A stretch of 43,795 nucleotides of DNA from Sulfurovum sp. (GTDB taxonomy: Bacteria > Campylobacterota > Campylobacteria > Campylobacterales > Sulfurovaceae). How positions within the stretch are numbered: the stretch's first letter is position 1; each line of letters opens with the position of its first letter. This document shows, piece by piece, positions 14,824 through 23,056 of this stretch. A program made the translations under genes and the position numbers. A model generated the notes under the pieces. That model was not told the DNA's origin. It saw nothing but the letters and a program-made list of their open reading frames with translations, and did no database searches. Where the stretch lies: contig JALUXB010000050.1 of NCBI GenBank assembly GCA_027019175.1, positions 1-43,795 on the forward strand, written 5' to 3'.

Positions 14824-15939
14824 CATCAAGTTGGCAATACGTTGCAGCGCCTCTCTCGTCTTCTCCGCTTCATACACCAGTGCCAGCCGAACATATCCTT
14901 TGCCTTCTCCCTTGCGTCCGAGGAAAGAGCCGGGAATCACTTTGAGGTTGTAGCGTTCGTAGAGTTTAACGGTAAAGTCGATCTCGTCACCGACTTTTAT
15001 CCAGATGTAAAAGGTCGCTTCGGGAGGCTCCACATCCAATACCTCTTTGGCAATCTCAAAATTCTTTTTGTATTTCTCTCTAAAGCCGTCGACATGACTC
15101 TGATTCGCCCACGCTGCGGCAGCCGCATGCTGAAGCGGCAGAGGAGAAGCACAGCCCACATAGGTTCGGTAGGTCATATATTCACGCAGAATATCGGCAT
15201 CTCCGGCAATGAATCCCGAACGCAGCCCCGGCGCAGAAGAACGTTTGGAGATGGAGTTGATGACAAGCACGTTTTTAAAGGCCGGATTCCCCGCTTCAAC
15301 AGAAGCATTGAGCAGTGAGGGCACCGGCTCGTTCAGGTAGAGGTCGGCATAGCACTCGTCATTCATCAGCACAAAATCATATTTGAGCGCCAGTTTCACC
15401 CAGTGCTTCATCGCCTCAAGGCTCATCGTTGACGCGGTCGGGTTGTTGGGCGAATTGAGAATGACAAGGTTGGCCTCTGCCAGTACCGCCTCATCGGCTA
15501 CCGGCTGAAAGTTGTTGCTTTCATTGAGATTGAGATAGACCACCTCCGCACGGCTCGCCTTCGCCGCCCCCTCGTATATCTGGTAAAAAGGGTTTGGAAA
15601 GACCATCAGCGGTGCTTCGACATCGTGAAGCAGAAACTGTGGAAAATTGAAAAGCACTTCACGCGTTCCGAAAGTGGGAATGAGCTGGTGGAGTGAGAGC
15701 GTCAAACCAAAGCGGTTTTCAAGATAGGTCAGCATACCCTCACGTAAAACCGTTTCACCGGCGGTTTTCGGATATTTGTTGAAAAGAGGCAGGTTTGCCT
15801 CAAGTACATCGAGGATAAACTGCGGCGTCGCAAACTGCGGCTCGCCGATCGTCAAAGAGAGCGGCGCATAGTCGCTGTTTGGCAGCAGCCCGTCAAGTAA
15901 ATTGTTAAGTTTCTCGAACGGATAGGTTTCGAAATTCAT
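14800..15939 (-). CDS. dapC: Class I/II PLP aminotransferase, DapC-like
   Basis: This 379-residue fold-type I aminotransferase has ILNSPNNPTASTMSLEAMKH (substrate/PLP Asn-Pro motif), NDECYADLYL (PLP-binding Asp), the Schiff-base lysine in VINSISKRSSAPGLRSGF, and the C-terminal Arg region GYVRLALVYEAEKTREAL. It is most like the epsilonproteobacterial succinyldiaminopimelate aminotransferase group that feeds meso-diaminopimelate and lysine synthesis. The neighbouring murC and H. pylori synteny (HP0623-HP0624) fit cell wall precursor supply. Substrate specificity within class I is hard to settle by eye. The last six residues come from a heptamer array. Confidence 0.75.
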   Translation of the reverse strand: MNFETYPFEKLNNLLDGLLPNSDYAPLSLTIGEPQFATPQFILDVLEANLPLFNKYPKTAGETVLREGMLTYLENRFGLTLSLHQLIPTFGTREVLFNFPQFLLHDVEAPLMVFPNPFYQIYEGAAKASRAEVVYLNLNESNNFQPVADEAVLAEANLVILNSPNNPTASTMSLEAMKHWVKLALKYDFVLMNDECYADLYLNEPVPSLLNASVEAGNPAFKNVLVINSISKRSSAPGLRSGFIAGDADILREYMTYRTYVGCASPLPLQHAAAAAWANQSHVDGFREKYKKNFEIAKEVLDVEPPEATFYIWIKVGDEIDFTVKLYERYNLKVIPGSFLGRKGEGKGYVRLALVYEAEKTREALQRIANLMEELGIRN

Positions 15940-15960
15940 GATACCCCTGTTTTTTGTCAG

Positions 15961-15966
15961 ATTATA
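15961..15966 (-). promoter_or_regulatory. -10 element upstream of the DapC-like gene
   Basis: TATAAT on the minus strand in GCTATAATCTG, about 20 bases before ATG 15939, with AGGGG as a possible ribosome site. Confidence 0.45.
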
Positions 15967-16021
15967 GCAAAGATGGGGTTACAACTTATTAAGCGTTTGC
16001 AATGCTGGACTCAGGGAACCT

Positions 16022-17353
16022 CTAAAGACTCTTTCGAACAGCATCCCTGCCTGCTTTTTTTGCCAGATAAAGCGCTTTGTCAGCCCGTTCTATGACACTT
16101 CTGAGATCATCTTTTTCCCGAATCTCCGTCACCCCGATACTGACAGTCACAGATACTTTATTGTTTTTGAATGTGTGTTTTTTGATATTCTGACGTATCC
16201 GTTCTGCTGACCTGTATGCTTCGTCTATCGATGCCGCAGGCAGCAGTGCCACAAATTCCTCCCCACCCCACCGGCAGACAATATCGACACTGCGGAGTGT
16301 TTTTGTCAGCACTTCCGATACCTCTACAAGTACCTCATCACCTACATTATGCCCCCATGAGTCATTGACTGCTTTGAAATGATCAATATCCATCACCAAC
16401 AGGGAAAGATGGTTATCCCGTTGCACCATAATGTTATATTCTGCAACAAAGAGTTCAAGAAACTTCATCCGGTTATAGAGTCCGGTCAGAGGGTCAGTCT
16501 GGGCAGACTTCTCATATCTTCGGCTCTTTTTCTCCAGTCTTTCATTGATTTGGCGCAGTTCATTCTGATACGCTTCCATCATTTTTACCCAACGGGTATA
16601 TGCCATAGAGATCAACTCTTTCTGGGTAATAATGCCTACAAGATTTCCTTCCTCGTCAACTGTAACGATCCGCTTGAAATGCTTGTCCTGCATAAATGCA
16701 AGCGCTTCTTTCAGCGATGTATCATGGGGAAGGGTGATTACCGGTGTTGTCATATAATGCTTTACCGGCAGACTCAGATCCTTATGCTGTTTGAGCAGGT
16801 ACAGCATATCTTTTGCCGTAATAATACCCAGCGGCTTTCTCTCTTCCACGATCATTGTCGCATCATGGTTATAGGTTTCCATAAAACGAAAGATCTCTTC
16901 TGTCGACATCTCCTTATCGACCCATCGCGTTCGTTTTCGGATCTTCAGCAGATCCGAAATTTTGAAGACTTCCATCATGGTATCGGGATCGATGCTTGAA
17001 AGAATATCTGTCTGCGAGACAATACCGTAAAGCTCTCCCATATCATCCACTACTACAATATGCTCGTAATCATGGCGGACAAACTCGAGTGCATCAAAGA
17101 TATTTTTTTCCTTATGCAGCGTGGGAAGCGATGAAAGTGATATTTCACGCAATGGAAGCTGCTTGTCAATGTAGGTACGGGAAAGACGCAACACATCATA
17201 AATGCCTAAGCTGTAAAAATGATTTTTGTCGGTCACAACAATATGGCGGTGTTCGGACTGAAACATCAGTTCAATCGCTTCACAAAGCGAAGCATCTACA
17301 CTTACTTTACTGACTTCTGTCGTTGCGATCTCGTATATTTTTGGGAAATTCAT
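16022..17353 (-). CDS. Diguanylate cyclase with four CBS domains
   Basis: From the N-terminus there are two Bateman modules (four CBS repeats, about residues 1-255), with typical segments such as EAIELMFQSEHRHIVVTDKN, EYEHIVVVDDMGELYGIVSQ-like YEHIVVVDDMGELYGIVSQT, KPLGIITAKDML and KRIVTVDEEGNLVGIITQKE. A short coiled coil follows, then a GGDEF domain (about 280-443) with DIDHFKAVNDSWGHNVGDEV and an intact active site RWGGEEFVALLP. RSVD lies five residues before GGEEF, so the inhibitory I-site is present. It should make c-di-GMP under control of a nucleotide sensed by the CBS modules, in the cytosol; no membrane segment is seen. ATG 17353 lies 6 bases after a TATAAT (17360-17365), so the mRNA may be leaderless. 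Confidence 0.88.
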   Translation of the reverse strand: MNFPKIYEIATTEVSKVSVDASLCEAIELMFQSEHRHIVVTDKNHFYSLGIYDVLRLSRTYIDKQLPLREISLSSLPTLHKEKNIFDALEFVRHDYEHIVVVDDMGELYGIVSQTDILSSIDPDTMMEVFKISDLLKIRKRTRWVDKEMSTEEIFRFMETYNHDATMIVEERKPLGIITAKDMLYLLKQHKDLSLPVKHYMTTPVITLPHDTSLKEALAFMQDKHFKRIVTVDEEGNLVGIITQKELISMAYTRWVKMMEAYQNELRQINERLEKKSRRYEKSAQTDPLTGLYNRMKFLELFVAEYNIMVQRDNHLSLLVMDIDHFKAVNDSWGHNVGDEVLVEVSEVLTKTLRSVDIVCRWGGEEFVALLPAASIDEAYRSAERIRQNIKKHTFKNNKVSVTVSIGVTEIREKDDLRSVIERADKALYLAKKAGRDAVRKSL

Positions 17354-17359
17354 ATCCAA

Positions 17360-17365
17360 ATTATA
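17360..17365 (-). promoter_or_regulatory. -10 element directly before the CBS-GGDEF gene
   Basis: TATAAT on the minus strand with only six bases before the ATG and no Shine-Dalgarno, a leaderless arrangement. Confidence 0.45.
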
Positions 17366-17449
17366 CACATTAAATATAAATTGGCATAACCAAAACACAA
17401 ACCTTTATCAAAACACTTGTTTTCTGAAATGTTTTATGGATGAGACAGA

Positions 17450-19174
17450 TTAGTTGAAAACCGATACCGAATGACGGGTCAGAAAAGCACCCCGGTTAAC
17501 GTGCTTGCGGATTGTACCGAGTGTGTTCCGCGCTTCAGTTTCCGTAGCGTAGGGGCCAACGAGTACTTTATAGTTCACGTCATGCATTACACTGTAGGTA
17601 AATCCCATTTCACGTAACGTACGTAAATAAAAATCGGTAGGCTTCTGACTGAACGAACCGGTCTGTATGTAGTAGGCTTCTTTCGCAGTATCTGTGGACA
17701 CATGCGGCGTTACGGTGTTTGTGTTGATCTTTTTACTGGAATCGGATACAGACTTTGGTGTAGAGATATGGCTGCTCCCGCCACGGTAGGTCACCATCCA
17801 TTTGATAATATCGTTTTCCAACGCTGCCGCACGCCAGTTACCCCTGCGGGTATTGACAAGAATGACAACCGTGTAGTATCTGCCGTTTCTGCTTTTGACA
17901 TAACCGGCAATATTCTTCGCATGTTTAAGGGTTCCTGTTTTCATCCAGGCCCGGTTTCGGACAATGGTACCTCGAAAACGGCGTTTGATGGTACCGTCCA
18001 CTCCCGCAATAGAGAGGGTTTTCATCCAACGCATGCCATAACGCTCATACGCATCATCGAGCACATCTGCCAATACCCGTGCCGTAAGCCTCGACTCACG
18101 TGAAAGCCCGCAACCGTTGTCTATGTGCGGAATCACGTGTTTTAAAACGCCTCGCGCCTTGAGAATGACACGTACCGCACGCCGTCCTTTTTCTATTGTT
18201 GCAGGCGCACCGTACATTTTCGCTCCCAACAGCAGCAGCAGGTGCCGCGCATAAAGGTTGTTTGATTTCTTTGCCGTAACAGAAACAATGTTCTCCAACG
18301 GTTCAGAGTAATGCGTAAAGAGTATGTTTGCACCTTTGGGTACCTGCCGTAACCGCAGTGTACCGGTTACGGGCACACCCGCATTCTCCAGAGCTGCCCT
18401 CAGCGCATAGTAAAAACTCTTATAGGGCTTGGTAAGCACCTGACAGATATTCCGTTTGCCGCAATGTTTTGAAATTTTCCCCTTGAGCCAAACTTCAGGA
18501 ACAGCTTTGGAATCGTCTATCTTTACACGCGGCCAGGAATAACGCCCCCGGCACGGCCTGTTGACACGCTGCAGCTGATTATGCACTACATAGCTGCTGT
18601 CGGGTACCTTTTTGGTAACACTGTTCTGGTTGGGAACGACACAGATCGTACTGACCCGTTCATTGAACATCATTGCATCGGGCATTGCATTGTAGGGACT
18701 GTGAGGATGGTTGTCAAACCCGGAGGTGTTGCGGCTGCCAACCTTGAAGTAGCTGCGGTCAATGACAATATTGCCATGAATACTTCCAATACCGGCAGCT
18801 TTGATGCGGGAAACAATACCGGGAAGATCCTCATCACTGAGCGTGGGATCACCGTACCCCTTGACAACAAGGTCACCATACAGTACCCCATGTTTAATTT
18901 TCCCCGTGGTATAGAACCGGGTGGGCCACCGGTAATCAAATCCGAGTTTCAATATGGCCGCATAGATCGTCAATACCTTAATGACAGATGCAGGGGTACG
19001 CATTTTATTCTCATGCAGTGCAGCGATCACATGACCTCTTTTACCCGCTTCTTTGATGTAAATCGAAATGTCGTTTTGGGGAATATGGGATTTGGCAATG
19101 GCATTTTCAATGCCTGTCGGCAATGCCCATACCATGGTACTCAGCAGGAGTGCCAACACGATACTCTTTTTCAT
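17450..19174 (-). CDS. dacB: Class C penicillin-binding protein (PBP4/DacB family) with SPOR domain
   Basis: A D-alanyl-D-alanine carboxypeptidase/endopeptidase that trims or cuts peptidoglycan peptides in the periplasm. Residues 1-20 or so (MKKSIVLALLLSTMVWALPT) are a signal peptide. The three active-site motifs are present: SVIK in RTPASVIKVLT (SxxK), SNN in TAKKSNNLYARHL, and KTG in RAWMKTGTLKHAKN. A Ser/Thr-rich linker leads to a C-terminal SPOR-type domain (YYIQTGSFSQKPTDFYLRTL, then YKVLVGPYATETEARNTL), which in other proteins binds denuded septal glycan. The fusion suggests a division-site role. ATG 19174 overlaps the ovoB stop (ATGA), with AAGGAAAGAGG upstream. Confidence 0.88.
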   Translation of the reverse strand: MKKSIVLALLLSTMVWALPTGIENAIAKSHIPQNDISIYIKEAGKRGHVIAALHENKMRTPASVIKVLTIYAAILKLGFDYRWPTRFYTTGKIKHGVLYGDLVVKGYGDPTLSDEDLPGIVSRIKAAGIGSIHGNIVIDRSYFKVGSRNTSGFDNHPHSPYNAMPDAMMFNERVSTICVVPNQNSVTKKVPDSSYVVHNQLQRVNRPCRGRYSWPRVKIDDSKAVPEVWLKGKISKHCGKRNICQVLTKPYKSFYYALRAALENAGVPVTGTLRLRQVPKGANILFTHYSEPLENIVSVTAKKSNNLYARHLLLLLGAKMYGAPATIEKGRRAVRVILKARGVLKHVIPHIDNGCGLSRESRLTARVLADVLDDAYERYGMRWMKTLSIAGVDGTIKRRFRGTIVRNRAWMKTGTLKHAKNIAGYVKSRNGRYYTVVILVNTRRGNWRAAALENDIIKWMVTYRGGSSHISTPKSVSDSSKKINTNTVTPHVSTDTAKEAYYIQTGSFSQKPTDFYLRTLREMGFTYSVMHDVNYKVLVGPYATETEARNTLGTIRKHVNRGAFLTRHSVSVFN

Positions 19175-20334
19175 CCTCTTTCCTTCCACGCCCGGGACAG
19201 ACGCGACATTGCCTGCTCAAGCACTTTTCTCGATGTGCCGACATTGAGCCGCATGAATCCTCTGCCGTTTGCACCAAAACTCACACCGTCATTGAGCCCC
19301 AGTTTTGCTTTGTATACGAAGAAGTCTACCAGAGCTTTCTGAGAAAGCCCCATGTGAGAACAGTCAAGCCACATCAGGAAAGTCGCTTCACTCTCGACAG
19401 GTACAATGGGCAGATTATGCGCCTTCAAGTACGCTCTGACAAATGCTATGTTGCCAGAGAGATGAACTTTAAGCGCCTCCAGCCATGCATCACCTGCTTC
19501 ATAGGCCGCCATCAGTGCTTCGATACCAAAAGGGTTACCGTTGGTAATACCGGAGCGGTTTTGCTCCAGACGGTAGGCTCTGCGTATGCTATCGTTGGGG
19601 ATGATGGCAAAAGAGGTATTGAGTCCTGCAACATTAAAAGTCTTGGACGGAGCATGCAGCACCACACAGTGCTGTGCTGCCGCTTCAAAACTGCCTACAC
19701 TACGGTGTATTTTTTCATAAACAGTATCGGCATGAATCTCGTCAGCAATAATGAGCACACTGTTTTTGACACAAAGGGTAACGAGCTGCTCCAGCTCTGT
19801 GTCACTCCATGCACGTCCTGTAGGGTTGTGCGGCGAGCAGAGAAGAAAAAGGTTTGCTTCCTTGGCCTTTGTTTCAAAGTCGCCAAAGTCTATCTCATAA
19901 TGGCCATCTTTGTATAGCAGTGCATTCTCCAGCACCTTGCGTTTTCGATGTTTCACCGAAGAGATGAAAGGCGGATAGATGGGTGTCTGCACAATGATGC
20001 CGTCACCCTCTTTACTGAATGCTTCAATAGCGAAGTTCATCGAAGGCACTACCCCGTAACAGGGAACGATCCACTCTTTTTCTATCTGCCATCTGTAGCG
20101 TCTGGCATACCATGATACAATCGCTTCATAATAACGTTCAGGATAGACGGTATACCCATACACAGGATGAACAGCACGCTTTTGCAGCGCCTCCTGCACA
20201 CAGGGCGGGGAGGCAATGTCCATATCGGCCACCCACAGCGGCAGCAGGTCGTCAGTACCGAACTTCAGCACCGCATCGTCATACTTGGTCGTATAGGTTC
20301 CGCTGCGATCCACTGCTTCAAAGTCAAACGTCAT
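19171..20334 (-). CDS. ovoB: PLP-dependent C-S lyase, OvoB (MalY/PatB-like)
   Basis: The 387-residue fold-type I PLP enzyme is of the MalY/PatB group: PLWVADMDIASPPCVQEALQ, GVVPSMNFAIEAFSKEGDGI, LCSPHNPTGRAWSDTELEQL, IIADEIHADTVY, Schiff-base Lys in HAPSKTFNVAGLNTSFAI, and C-terminal Arg in GRGFMRLNVGTSR. These enzymes cleave C-S bonds of cysteine conjugates. Its start overlaps the ovoA stop by four bases (ATGA), so it very likely performs the OvoB step, releasing 5-thiohistidine from the 5-histidylcysteine sulfoxide made by OvoA. Cystathionine beta-lyase is the alternative from sequence alone. ATG 20334 has GGGAG upstream; an earlier ATG at 20346 does not. Confidence 0.82.
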   Translation of the reverse strand: MTFDFEAVDRSGTYTTKYDDAVLKFGTDDLLPLWVADMDIASPPCVQEALQKRAVHPVYGYTVYPERYYEAIVSWYARRYRWQIEKEWIVPCYGVVPSMNFAIEAFSKEGDGIIVQTPIYPPFISSVKHRKRKVLENALLYKDGHYEIDFGDFETKAKEANLFLLCSPHNPTGRAWSDTELEQLVTLCVKNSVLIIADEIHADTVYEKIHRSVGSFEAAAQHCVVLHAPSKTFNVAGLNTSFAIIPNDSIRRAYRLEQNRSGITNGNPFGIEALMAAYEAGDAWLEALKVHLSGNIAFVRAYLKAHNLPIVPVESEATFLMWLDCSHMGLSQKALVDFFVYKAKLGLNDGVSFGANGRGFMRLNVGTSRKVLEQAMSRLSRAWKERG

Positions 20335-22418
20335 TGTCTCTCCCATACGCTCATCTGTGCAATCGTATGCTGATGCTTGCGCGCCGTCTCCTGAATGACA
20401 AAAGGCACATCACGGGTATCAAGCAGTCTGAAATCACCGTCCAAAATTTCCTCAAGCCCCTGCAGGGTCGTCACATTCTCTCCGTCACGTTTGTAGCCGC
20501 CGATCCACTTCTCTTTGGGTGTAGACTCCTCCTGCCAGGTGTAGGGGGATGTCAGAATCAGTAAGCCACCTTGGTTGATGCGCGGCGCCATCGACTCCAG
20601 GAATTTGCGCGGGTCGTAAAGACGGTCAATGAGGTTGCCGGCAAAGACAAGATCGAAGCCGGTAAATATCGGCTTGAGGTTGCATGCGTCCGCCTGCCAG
20701 AAGTTCACCTTCTTCGAGGCGTGCTCCAGACCGAACTTGTTGAGCCGCACCTCGTGGAACGACTCTATCTCCCCTTCTTCAGGCATAGCGTAACGCAGCA
20801 CACCGCTCTCTTTGAGCCGCAACGCCTCCTGAATGAAGCGTGCGGAGAAGTCTACCCCTATCACCTCGTCGAACTCCCGTGCCAGCTCGAAGCTGCTGCG
20901 CCCGATGGCACACCCCACATCGAACGCTTTTGCTTTGGGACGCTCACCCATATACTCCAGTGCCAGTTTGGCACAGGTTGCCGGGTAGTTGGGTACTCCC
21001 AAACGGTTCTCTCCCCATCCGAAATGGCAATACTGTGCAATGATTGTGTCGGTGGTGTAGGCATTGGTCATCACTCTCTCCTCGTAGTTGCTCTGTATAT
21101 AACGAAATCCCGCGTGCTGATAGAAGTGGCGTCTAAAGGCGTAGCGGCTCTTTGGGTCGGCAAGGTTCCCGCAGCTTATCCACGAACCCCCTTTGATAAG
21201 ATTATGCTTACCGTCAAAGGTCGGTACGGTAAAGTCATCATATATCGGGTGTACTCCAAAGCCCTCAAAAGGGTACATAGGAGTGCGTGTCCACTGCCAG
21301 ACATTCCCTGCCACATCGTAAAAACCGTTATGTTCAAAATGTGTTACCGGCATGCAGGATGCGACCACTTTCAACGCAATGTTCGCTTCAAAGACCATTT
21401 CATCAATGCCGCTGTGTGCCCGTAGATGCATATACTCATCTTCTGTAGGAAGCACAATATTTTTCTGCTCTTTACAGCTCTTCCAGCGGCAAAACGCTTC
21501 GGCTTCCAGGCAGTTGACCTCTACAGGCCAGTCAAGCGGCAGTGGTATTGTTTCGGTCATGGTGCGTAAAAGATAACCGCCCTTCTGCAATTTCCAAAAA
21601 CGCGGCATCTGTGCCTTTTCATAGATACGCCATGCATTCCCCTCGCCATCCCAGTATGCTGCATTCTCGTAGCCGCCTTCTTCAACGAATTGCAAGAACT
21701 CGCCATTGCTGACAAGGTATTTCGACGCTTTGAAAGCGGGAATATCGGCAGTGTGCCGGCCATACTCGTTGTCCCACCCGTAACGTACATCGTCACGTGA
21801 TTTACCAAGCGTCACCCTGCCCGCAGGCACGTCAACCCACGTATTTTCCGGTTCGGTGCTGCTCTTTTTAAACGGCTCCCACTGTGGTGTCGTCTGTACC
21901 ATCTCTATCGGCAGCTGACGGATGAGTACCGAAGAAGTTTCAAGGTGAATGTTCTCATGCTCGATACCCATCAGGATGACCCACCATGGTGACTCCCACC
22001 CTATGGGCAGAGTTAGAGGCATTGTGTCTATGAGCTCCGAAACAATCCTGTAGACTCCATCTCGGTAAGACTGTGTCTGTTTCAGGCTTGGCCAGTCGTA
22101 GTGCGCCTCGTCAAGATCGTCCCAACACATCTCATCCACACCAACAGCAAAGATCGATTCAAGTTTTGCATCGACACGGCTGTCGATCAGTTTGGCAAGT
22201 TTAAGCTTGTTGATATAGAAAACGGCAGTATGACCGTAGTAAAAAATAAGCGGATGGCGTAGCGGATCAGCCTTTTGAAAGTAGGCACGCTCATCGGCGA
22301 TCGTCTCAAAGAGCGATTCGTAACGGCGCCAGCACCCCTGAAAGTATGCCATTATCTCACGGCGCTTCGCCTCGGCGTCGCTGCCGGTGAGTGTCGGGGC
22401 TTCTATGTAATACGGCAT
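20331..22418 (-). CDS. ovoA: 5-histidylcysteine sulfoxide synthase / 5-thiohistidine methyltransferase, OvoA
   Basis: OvoA joins cysteine and histidine with oxygen and iron(II), and its C-terminal domain later N-methylates 5-thiohistidine to ovothiol A. The 695 residues show the three expected parts. First is a DinB-like N-terminal domain (RREIMAYFQGCWRRYESLFE) with the iron-binding HX3HXE motif as HENIHLE, in GIEHENIHLETS. Second is an FGE-sulfatase/C-lectin domain (VDVPAGRVTLGKSRDDVRYG, FYDVAGNVWQWTRTPMYPFE, LIKGGSWISCG). Third is a SAM methyltransferase domain from about residue 470 (AFDVGCAIGRSSFELAREFD). Length matches known OvoA. It is 24 bases downstream of a small membrane protein and coupled to ovoB. 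Confidence 0.9.
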   Translation of the reverse strand: MPYYIEAPTLTGSDAEAKRREIMAYFQGCWRRYESLFETIADERAYFQKADPLRHPLIFYYGHTAVFYINKLKLAKLIDSRVDAKLESIFAVGVDEMCWDDLDEAHYDWPSLKQTQSYRDGVYRIVSELIDTMPLTLPIGWESPWWVILMGIEHENIHLETSSVLIRQLPIEMVQTTPQWEPFKKSSTEPENTWVDVPAGRVTLGKSRDDVRYGWDNEYGRHTADIPAFKASKYLVSNGEFLQFVEEGGYENAAYWDGEGNAWRIYEKAQMPRFWKLQKGGYLLRTMTETIPLPLDWPVEVNCLEAEAFCRWKSCKEQKNIVLPTEDEYMHLRAHSGIDEMVFEANIALKVVASCMPVTHFEHNGFYDVAGNVWQWTRTPMYPFEGFGVHPIYDDFTVPTFDGKHNLIKGGSWISCGNLADPKSRYAFRRHFYQHAGFRYIQSNYEERVMTNAYTTDTIIAQYCHFGWGENRLGVPNYPATCAKLALEYMGERPKAKAFDVGCAIGRSSFELAREFDEVIGVDFSARFIQEALRLKESGVLRYAMPEEGEIESFHEVRLNKFGLEHASKKVNFWQADACNLKPIFTGFDLVFAGNLIDRLYDPRKFLESMAPRINQGGLLILTSPYTWQEESTPKEKWIGGYKRDGENVTTLQGLEEILDGDFRLLDTRDVPFVIQETARKHQHTIAQMSVWERQ

Positions 22419-22442
22419 GCTGCCTGTGAACCTCGCGATACG

Positions 22443-22784
22443 CTAAAAGTCCACTTTCTCTTTCGTACTCTCGATCATTGAAATGACAAGGGTATAGACG
22501 TTGGCAATGACCGCACCAATGACCAGTCCTACTGCCAGCGTATGATTTTCCGGATAGAACTTCATCACAAAAAATGCCGGAATAAGGTGCAAGTCGGCAA
22601 CAAGCGAACCGGCCAGCAGTTCCGCAGAAAGCAGGTTACGCACCCCGATCTTGAGAATGGTCGAAATGACATTGACCGAACCGGCGATGAATAGTGCCAC
22701 CAGCGCCTCATCATACAAAAACGCTGCCGATGTCGTCAGTGACATCAACGTAAAAAAGATATAAAAAACCTTACCCCACTGCAT
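22443..22784 (-). CDS. Small integral membrane protein of unknown function
   Basis: The 113-residue protein has four probable membrane segments (GKVFYIFFTLMSLTTSAAFL, ALVALFIAGSVNVISTILKI, LLAGSLVADLHLIPAFFVMK, AVGLVIGAVIANVYTLVISM) and a short charged tail STKEKVDF. It is the positional counterpart of the small membrane protein gene next to secF in Helicobacter (HP1548, recalled). AAGGAGCAGGT precedes ATG 22784. The function is unknown. Confidence 0.75.
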   Translation of the reverse strand: MQWGKVFYIFFTLMSLTTSAAFLYDEALVALFIAGSVNVISTILKIGVRNLLSAELLAGSLVADLHLIPAFFVMKFYPENHTLAVGLVIGAVIANVYTLVISMIESTKEKVDF

Positions 22785-22843
22785 ACCTGCTCCTTCTTGT
22801 TAATGCTTTTTACTCAAAAGAAGTTGTTCTTTTCAATAAAAAG

Positions 22844-22905
22844 CTTTTTCCATAGGAAAAGAATACCAAAACTCTTCACTCTTAATTCTTAACTCTTCAC
22901 TCCTA
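22844..22905. repeat. Hairpin-ATACC-heptamer module 3 (between secF and the small membrane protein)
   Basis: A hairpin CTTTT-CC/GG-AAAAG with a bulge (22844-22861) is followed by ATACC (22863-22867) and units ACTCTTC (22871-22877), ACTCTTA (22878-22884), ATTCTTA (22885-22891), ACTCTTC (22892-22898), ACTCCTA (22899-22905). Just upstream lies another hairpin, AAAAGAA-GTTG-TTCTTTT (22815-22832). On the minus strand the first hairpin ends in CTTTTTATTG and may terminate secF transcripts. Confidence 0.75.
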
Positions 22906-22924
22906 AAAGCGGGTTACCGCTTTT
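22905..22924 (-). terminator. Terminator after the duplicated secF tail
   Basis: A symmetrical stem AAAAGCGG-GTTA-CCGCTTTT. On the minus strand it follows directly on the TAA of the duplicated secF tail. It may work in both directions. Confidence 0.6.
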
Positions 22925-23056
22925 AGACCGTCCCCTGTTCGTACATGGCACGCATCTGTTCTATTTTCCTTCTCCTTTGCAAGAGGCAAAGCCCCTTGCA
23001 AATTCCTCTCACTAAAGCTTCGCCTTCGGCTCAGAAGAGAAGATGCGTAAATGCTA
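22923..23056 (-). repeat. Duplicated secF 3' tail flanking an inserted hairpin
   Basis: On the minus strand, 22923-22955 encodes MRAMYEQGTV plus TAA, the same last ten residues as the live secF end (23057-23089). The copies share 22 identical bases (22936-22957 and 23070-23091). Between them is a long hairpin, TTTGCAAG (22976-22983) with CTTGCAAA (22995-23002) and an inner GGC/GCC, followed by ATTCCTCTCACTA. This looks like an insertion that duplicated or regenerated the gene end. Confidence 0.75.

Noticed and set aside
18581-19342. 253-codon + frame opposite dacB/ovoB
   Set aside because: Antisense to two coupled genes with clear motifs; no independent evidence.
19171-20334. Cystathionine beta-lyase in methionine synthesis (metC/malY)
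   Set aside because: Possible by family, but the ATGA coupling to ovoA makes the OvoB role more likely; kept as an alternative in the feature.
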